NCBI GenBank assembly: GCA_964432945.1
Contig: CAYSPO010000017.1
Location: 1-26,564 of the forward strand
DNA from: CAYSPO01 sp964432945
GTDB taxonomy: Bacteria; Bacillota; Clostridia; Tissierellales; Peptoniphilaceae
Length of the DNA: 26,564 bases
Reading direction: 5' to 3'
Shown: positions 22,570-26,564 of the stretch, in pieces
Numbering within the stretch: the stretch's first letter is position 1
Layout: each line of letters begins with the position of its first letter
Notes under the pieces: model-generated
What the model saw: only the letters and a program-made list of their open reading frames with translations
Databases searched by the model: none
What the model was told of the DNA's origin: nothing
Made by a program: the position numbers and the translations under genes

Positions 22570-23703
22570 ATGAAAAAAACAGTTGGAATTTATATCCATA
22601 TTCCTTATTGCAAGAAAAAATGTTATTACTGTGATTTTTTAAGCTCATGTAATTATAAAAACCTAGATGAATATATGAAGGCTCTTTATAAAGAAGTTGT
22701 ACTTTATAAGGAAAAATTTGGCAGTCATAACATAGACACAATTTATATAGGTGGAGGAACTCCTTCAAGCATTGAAAGCTCATATATAGAAAAAGTAATT
22801 GATGTAATTGATGAAAATAATAAAATTCTTCCTTCAAATGAAATCACAATCGAAGTAAATCCAGAGTCTGTTACTTATGAAAAATTAAAATCTTATTATA
22901 ATTCAGGAATAAACAGACTTTCTATGGGGTGTCAATCATTTGATGATGAAAAACTGAAGTCCATAGGCAGAATTCATAACTCAAGTCAAATATATAAAGC
23001 CTATGACGATATGATTGCTTCTGGATTTAAGAATATAAATTTAGATTTAATTTTTGCCCTACCCAAGCAAAACTTTGATGATTTCAAAAATGATCTAGAC
23101 AAATTACTTTCCTTAGAAAGTCAACATATTTCAGCATATAGTTTAATTTTAGAAGAAGATACCCCCTTGTATGATATGACTAGAAAAGGCGATATAAAGC
23201 TTTTATCTGATGATATAGACAGGAATTATTACCACTATTTGATTGATACTCTAGATAAATATGATTACAAGCAATATGAAATTTCTAATTTTGCAAAATC
23301 TGGATATGAATCAAAACATAATCTTAAATACTGGGATTTAGATTATTATATTGGATTAGGCTTAGGAGCTTCATCATTTTTTAATTCTCAAAGATACTCT
23401 AATGAAAGTTCTTTTGATAATTATATAAATTCTATAGACAATGGAAATCTAGCTTTGACAAATATAGAAGAAATTAATTATGATAATTTGAAAATAGATT
23501 ATATTTTGATGAGACTTAGGCTTAATTTGGGTATAGATAGAAATAAGTACAAAAGTATATTTGGAATAGATATATATGTTGAATATAAGGAGTTAATAGA
23601 CAGTTTTATTGTAAATGGAAATATGGTCTTAGATGATGATAAACTAGCCTTTACAAGCCAAGGTTTTGATATCTGTAACCAATTCTTTTTAGAAATAATA
23701 TAA
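22570..23703 (+). CDS. hemW: Radical SAM heme chaperone HemW
   Basis: Radical SAM family protein related to coproporphyrinogen dehydrogenase HemN; HemW binds heme and is thought to deliver it to target proteins rather than oxidise porphyrin. The 377-residue chain begins MKKTVGIYIHIPYC and has the iron-sulfur motif CKKKCYYC (Cys14, 18, 21), GGGTPSS, IEVNPES, RLSMGCQSFDDEKL and a C-terminal GLGLGASSF block. HemW lacks the extra N-terminal residues of true HemN, as here. A longer start at 22525, inside lepA, would translate through the hairpin; neither start has a clear ribosome site. 22570 matches the family N-terminus best. It is followed by the hrcA promoter. Confidence 0.9.
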   Translation: MKKTVGIYIHIPYCKKKCYYCDFLSSCNYKNLDEYMKALYKEVVLYKEKFGSHNIDTIYIGGGTPSSIESSYIEKVIDVIDENNKILPSNEITIEVNPESVTYEKLKSYYNSGINRLSMGCQSFDDEKLKSIGRIHNSSQIYKAYDDMIASGFKNINLDLIFALPKQNFDDFKNDLDKLLSLESQHISAYSLILEEDTPLYDMTRKGDIKLLSDDIDRNYYHYLIDTLDKYDYKQYEISNFAKSGYESKHNLKYWDLDYYIGLGLGASSFFNSQRYSNESSFDNYINSIDNGNLALTNIEEINYDNLKIDYILMRLRLNLGIDRNKYKSIFGIDIYVEYKELIDSFIVNGNMVLDDDKLAFTSQGFDICNQFFLEII

Positions 23704-23716
23704 ATTTTGACTTTCC

Positions 23717-23745
23717 TTGACAAATGATAATTTAGTGTGTAAAAT
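23717..23745 (+). promoter_or_regulatory. Sigma-A promoter of hrcA-grpE-dnaK
   Basis: A consensus -35 TTGACA (23717-23722), a 17-base spacer and -10 TAAAAT (23740-23745) give a start near 23752, inside the CIRCE element. Confidence 0.85.
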
Positions 23746-23749
23746 ATAT

Positions 23750-23776
23750 TTAGCACTTGAAGTTAAAGAGTGCTAA
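23750..23776 (+). promoter_or_regulatory. CIRCE operator (HrcA-binding site)
   Basis: TTAGCACTT (23750-23758), a 9-base spacer, and GAGTGCTAA (23768-23776). It matches the consensus TTAGCACTC-N9-GAGTGCTAA with one change in the left arm. Located at the transcription start, it lets HrcA repress its own operon and release it on heat shock. Confidence 0.95.
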
Positions 23777-23791
23777 AGGATAGGGTGAAAA

Positions 23792-24799
23792 ATGTTAGAC
23801 GAAAGGAAAATGCAAATCCTTTATGCAATCATAGAGAATTATACTTTGACTGCTGAGCCCGTTGGATCCAAGACAATATTAAATAAGTATGATCTGGGAG
23901 TTAGTAGTGCCACTATAAGAAATGATATGAGTTTCTTAGAAGAAATAGGCCTACTTGAAAAAACTCATACATCTTCTGGAAGAATTCCTTCCAATAAAGC
24001 TTATAGGTTTTATGTAGATCGTATGCTTGAGAATATCGAGGATAAAAGTTCTACTGAAGACAATATTGAAAAGCTAATTGGAGATGGCGTGAGAGAAATA
24101 AATGAACTCATAGCTAGGTCAACGAAAATTTTGTCCGATATAACAAAACATACGGCACTTGCTGTCATTGCAAATGATGCTGATGGGATAATAAAAAGAA
24201 TTTATGCAAGTAAAATTGAAAAAAATGTTTTTCTTGTAGTAATAGTGTTTGATACAAAAGATATAGTTCATGAAATCCTTCTAAGCCATGTAGACTTGGG
24301 AGAAGGAGATGTTAGCATAATTAATAAGCTGTTAAATCAGGGAATTACTAGCATAAGACTATCTGGTCTTATTGAAAAAACAGAAGAATACAGGAATGCT
24401 GATTGTAAATATACTGAGTTTTTTGATGAGCTTTCATCTATACTCCAAGATATCTTAAATAAAAGAGAAAAGACAGAAGTCTTATTTGAAGGCCTATCCA
24501 ATATTTTTCAATACCCTGAATATAGGGATGCAGAAAAAGCTAAAGATTTTATTGATTTTATAGAAGATTCTACAGCTATTAAGTCACTACTTGCAAAAGA
24601 TAAGGATAAGGGCTTAAGTGTAAATATTGGCGAAGAGAATTCAAGAGAAGATCTTAACGATATAACAGTTATATCTTCGAGTTACGGTCTATTTGGTAAT
24701 TATGGAAGAATTGGAATTATTGGGCCTACTAGAATGGATTATGATAGCGTAATTTTTACAATATTATCTATTTCAAATTCCCTGAAAAATTCCAAATAA
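23792..24799 (+). CDS. hrcA: Heat-inducible transcription repressor HrcA
   Basis: Repressor that binds the CIRCE element and is kept active by GroE chaperonins; heat shock titrates the chaperonin and releases the genes. The 335-residue chain has the N-terminal winged helix (LDERKMQILYAIIENYTLTAEPVGSKTI, then GVSSATIRNDMSFLEEIGLLEKTHTSSGRIPS) and a C-terminal GAF-like dimerisation domain with IGPTRMDY near the end. The ATG at 23792 follows AGGGTGA. It is first of the class I heat-shock operon and autoregulated through the CIRCE immediately upstream. Confidence 0.97.
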   Translation: MLDERKMQILYAIIENYTLTAEPVGSKTILNKYDLGVSSATIRNDMSFLEEIGLLEKTHTSSGRIPSNKAYRFYVDRMLENIEDKSSTEDNIEKLIGDGVREINELIARSTKILSDITKHTALAVIANDADGIIKRIYASKIEKNVFLVVIVFDTKDIVHEILLSHVDLGEGDVSIINKLLNQGITSIRLSGLIEKTEEYRNADCKYTEFFDELSSILQDILNKREKTEVLFEGLSNIFQYPEYRDAEKAKDFIDFIEDSTAIKSLLAKDKDKGLSVNIGEENSREDLNDITVISSSYGLFGNYGRIGIIGPTRMDYDSVIFTILSISNSLKNSK

Positions 24800-24817
24800 T
24801 TATAAAGGAGTGATTAA

Positions 24818-25390
24818 GTGGCTGAAGAAAAAGAAAACCTAGAGAATGTCGATGAGTCTCAAGAAAATGAAGAAACACAAGGTGTAGAACAAGATGAAGC
24901 AGAAAATGTTCAAGGCCAAGAAGAAGCTGAATCAACTAATGAGAGTCAAGTCGAAGAAACTAGCGATGATGAAATCGAAGAGTTAAAAAGCTCTTTATTA
25001 AGATTACAAGCAGATTTCAGTAATTTTAGAAAAAGATGTGACAAAGAGAAAAGTGATTATATCAAATTTGCAAATGAAAGCTTGGTAAGTGATATGCTAC
25101 CAGTTTTAGATAACTTTAATAGAGCCTTTGATGCTGCTGAAGCTCAAGGTGTAAATCCTGAACTAATTGAAGGTTTTGAATTAATTTTTAAAAGTCTTGT
25201 AGGAGTTCTTGAAGATAAGGGACTTAAGGAGATTGAATCCGATGGTGAGGTTTTTGATCCTCTTTTCCATCAAGCAGTTATCACAGAAGACTCTGAGGAA
25301 GAATCTGGAATTGTGTTAGAAACACTGCAAAAAGGATATATGTTAAATGATAGAGTAATTAGACCAAGCATGGTAAAAGTAAGTAACTAA
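24818..25390 (+). CDS. grpE: Nucleotide exchange factor GrpE
   Basis: Dimeric cochaperone that releases ADP from DnaK. The 190-residue chain has a long acidic Glu/Gln/Asn-rich N-terminus (1-50), a coiled-coil helix (about 52-85) with LLRLQADFSNFRKR, and the C-terminal beta domain with DGEVFDPLFHQAV and GYMLNDRVIRPSMVKVS. Translation starts at a GTG (24818) behind AAAGGAGTGA. It lies between hrcA and dnaK, 12 bases before dnaK, in the usual order. Confidence 0.97.
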   Translation: MAEEKENLENVDESQENEETQGVEQDEAENVQGQEEAESTNESQVEETSDDEIEELKSSLLRLQADFSNFRKRCDKEKSDYIKFANESLVSDMLPVLDNFNRAFDAAEAQGVNPELIEGFELIFKSLVGVLEDKGLKEIESDGEVFDPLFHQAVITEDSEEESGIVLETLQKGYMLNDRVIRPSMVKVSN

Positions 25391-25402
25391 GGGGGAAAAA
25401 AT

Positions 25403-26564
25403 ATGGGTAAAATAATAGGAATTGATTTAGGTACAACAAACTCAGCAGTAGCAGTTATGGAAGGTGGAGAAGCTGTAATTATACCTAATGCAGAAGGTAA
25501 TAGAACTACACCATCAGTTGTAGCTTTTTCAAAAGATGGAGAAAGACTTGTTGGTGAAACTGCAAAAAGACAAGCTATAACAAATCCAGATAGAACAATT
25601 GCTTCTATAAAAAGAGAAATGGGAACTGACCACACAGTTGCAATAGACGGTAAAGATTATGCTCCTCAAGAAATCTCAGCAATGATTCTTCAAAAATTAA
25701 AATCAGATGCTGAATCTTACTTAGGAGAAGAAGTTAAAGAAGCTGTTATAACAGTTCCAGCTTACTTTACAGACGCTCAAAGACAAGCTACAAAAGATGC
25801 AGGTAAAATAGCAGGATTAGATGTAAAAAGAATTATAAACGAACCTACGGCAGCAGCATTAGCTTATGGTTTGGATAATGGAGAAGAACAAAAAATATTG
25901 GTTTATGACCTTGGTGGTGGAACTTTTGATGTTTCCATTATTGAAATTGGAGATGGAGTAATAGAAGTTTTGTCTACAAATGGAGATACTCATTGTGGTG
26001 GTGATGATATTGATAACATCATTTGTAATTATATATTAGATACTTTTAAAAATGCTGAAGGAATAGATTTAAGTTCTGATAAAATAGCAATGCAAAGAAT
26101 AAAAGAATCATCAGAAAAAGCTAAAAAAGAATTATCTTCAACTTCTAGTACAAATATTAATTTACCATTTATTACGGCTACAAACGAAGGTCCAAAACAT
26201 TTAGATATTACCTTAACAAAATCAAAATTTGAAGAATTGATTAATGACTTTGTTTCAAAAACGTTAATTCCTGTTGAAAATGCTTTAAAAGATGCAAAAT
26301 TAACAAAAACAGATATTAATAAAGTATTATTAGTTGGTGGTTCAACAAGAATTCCTTTAGTACAAGAAAAAATTTCTTCATATATGGGACAAGAACCTAG
26401 TAAATCATTAAACCCTGATGAATGTGTTGCTTTAGGTGCTTCAATTCAAGGCGGAAAAATAGCAGGAGATAATGGAGCTGGAGAAATATTATTATTAGAC
26501 GTAACCCCATTATCATTAGCAATAGAAACAATGGGAGGAGTTGCTACAGTATTAATTTCTAGAA
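25403..26564 (+). CDS. dnaK: Molecular chaperone DnaK (Hsp70), 3' end cut by the window
   Basis: ATP-dependent chaperone that folds and protects proteins together with DnaJ and GrpE. About 387 codons are present, covering the whole ATPase domain: IGIDLGTTNSAVAV, RTTPSVVAF, AVITVPAYFTDAQRQAT, INEPTAAALAYG, VYDLGGGTFDVS and VLLVGGSTRIP. The first residues of the interdomain linker and substrate-binding domain follow (LLLDVTPLSLAIET). It has the shorter ATPase domain of Gram-positive DnaK, without the Gram-negative loop insertion. The ATG at 25403 follows GGGGG. The frame is open to the window edge, so the C-terminal half lies outside. Confidence 0.97.
   Translation, partial: MGKIIGIDLGTTNSAVAVMEGGEAVIIPNAEGNRTTPSVVAFSKDGERLVGETAKRQAITNPDRTIASIKREMGTDHTVAIDGKDYAPQEISAMILQKLKSDAESYLGEEVKEAVITVPAYFTDAQRQATKDAGKIAGLDVKRIINEPTAAALAYGLDNGEEQKILVYDLGGGTFDVSIIEIGDGVIEVLSTNGDTHCGGDDIDNIICNYILDTFKNAEGIDLSSDKIAMQRIKESSEKAKKELSSTSSTNINLPFITATNEGPKHLDITLTKSKFEELINDFVSKTLIPVENALKDAKLTKTDINKVLLVGGSTRIPLVQEKISSYMGQEPSKSLNPDECVALGASIQGGKIAGDNGAGEILLLDVTPLSLAIETMGGVATVLISR

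Noticed and set aside
22562..23756. Minus-strand frames opposite hemW
   Set aside because: Antisense to a conserved radical SAM gene; no family features or ribosome sites.
24818..24970. Acidic GrpE N-terminus as a sign of a fused or foreign domain
   Set aside because: Acidic, disordered N-termini are ordinary in Gram-positive GrpE proteins.
1..26564. Mobile elements, CRISPR arrays or phage genes
   Set aside because: No transposase, integrase, long direct repeats or regularly spaced repeats were found; selC shows no adjacent integrase or attachment-site duplication.

Overview
The window is AT-rich chromosomal DNA from a low-GC Gram-positive anaerobe. Three things point to the Firmicutes: a CIRCE-controlled hrcA-grpE-dnaK set, AGGAGG-type ribosome sites with frequent TTG/GTG starts, and a comEC-holA-rpsT-lepA-hemW backbone. 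A complete selenocysteine (Sec) pathway, the short two-enzyme proBA pair and the overall protein character suggest a clostridial relative such as the Peptoniphilaceae (Anaerococcus/Peptoniphilus/Finegoldia group). That placement is inference, and genus is not resolved.

Layout. 1-2.8 kb (+): an operon of msrAB, nadD, yqeK, rsfS and ridA (repair of oxidised methionine, NAD synthesis, HD hydrolase, ribosome silencing, enamine detoxification), closed by a terminator. 2.9-4.05 kb (-): a DUF975-type membrane protein with a long acidic tail. 4.3-10.17 kb (+): comEA followed with no gap by selD, selA, selB and an orphan OmpR-type response regulator, then the selC gene for tRNA-Sec with its own promoter and a strong terminator. 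10.18-12.2 kb (-): proB-proA. 12.3-14.2 kb (+): an aspartate-type aminotransferase, divergent from proBA across a palindromic candidate operator, and an AhpC-type peroxiredoxin. 14.2-15.3 kb (-): a divergent, apparently zinc-less AlaX/DHHA1-like protein. 15.4-17.7 kb (+): comEC. 17.8-18.5 kb (-): a DsbA/FrnE-family protein. 18.6-26.56 kb: holA (+), rpsT (-), lepB, lepA, hemW, then hrcA-grpE-dnaK behind a sigma-A promoter and CIRCE element. dnaK runs off the window end.

How it fits together. The most distinctive block is the Sec system. SelD makes selenophosphate, SelA converts Ser-tRNA-Sec to Sec-tRNA-Sec, SelB delivers it to UGA codons, and selC encodes the tRNA. SelD is itself a selenoprotein: codon 16 is an in-frame UGA followed by a hairpin of bacterial SECIS type, so the true gene starts at 4901 and standard gene calling truncates it. 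The block starts at the comEA stop codon and carries a response regulator with unusual receiver residues and no partner kinase. The usual comEA-comEC adjacency is broken, with about 10.5 kb between them.

No insertion sequence, phage gene or CRISPR array was seen. No gene-free stretch exceeds 300 bases; the largest is 4053-4303, upstream of comEA, described below.
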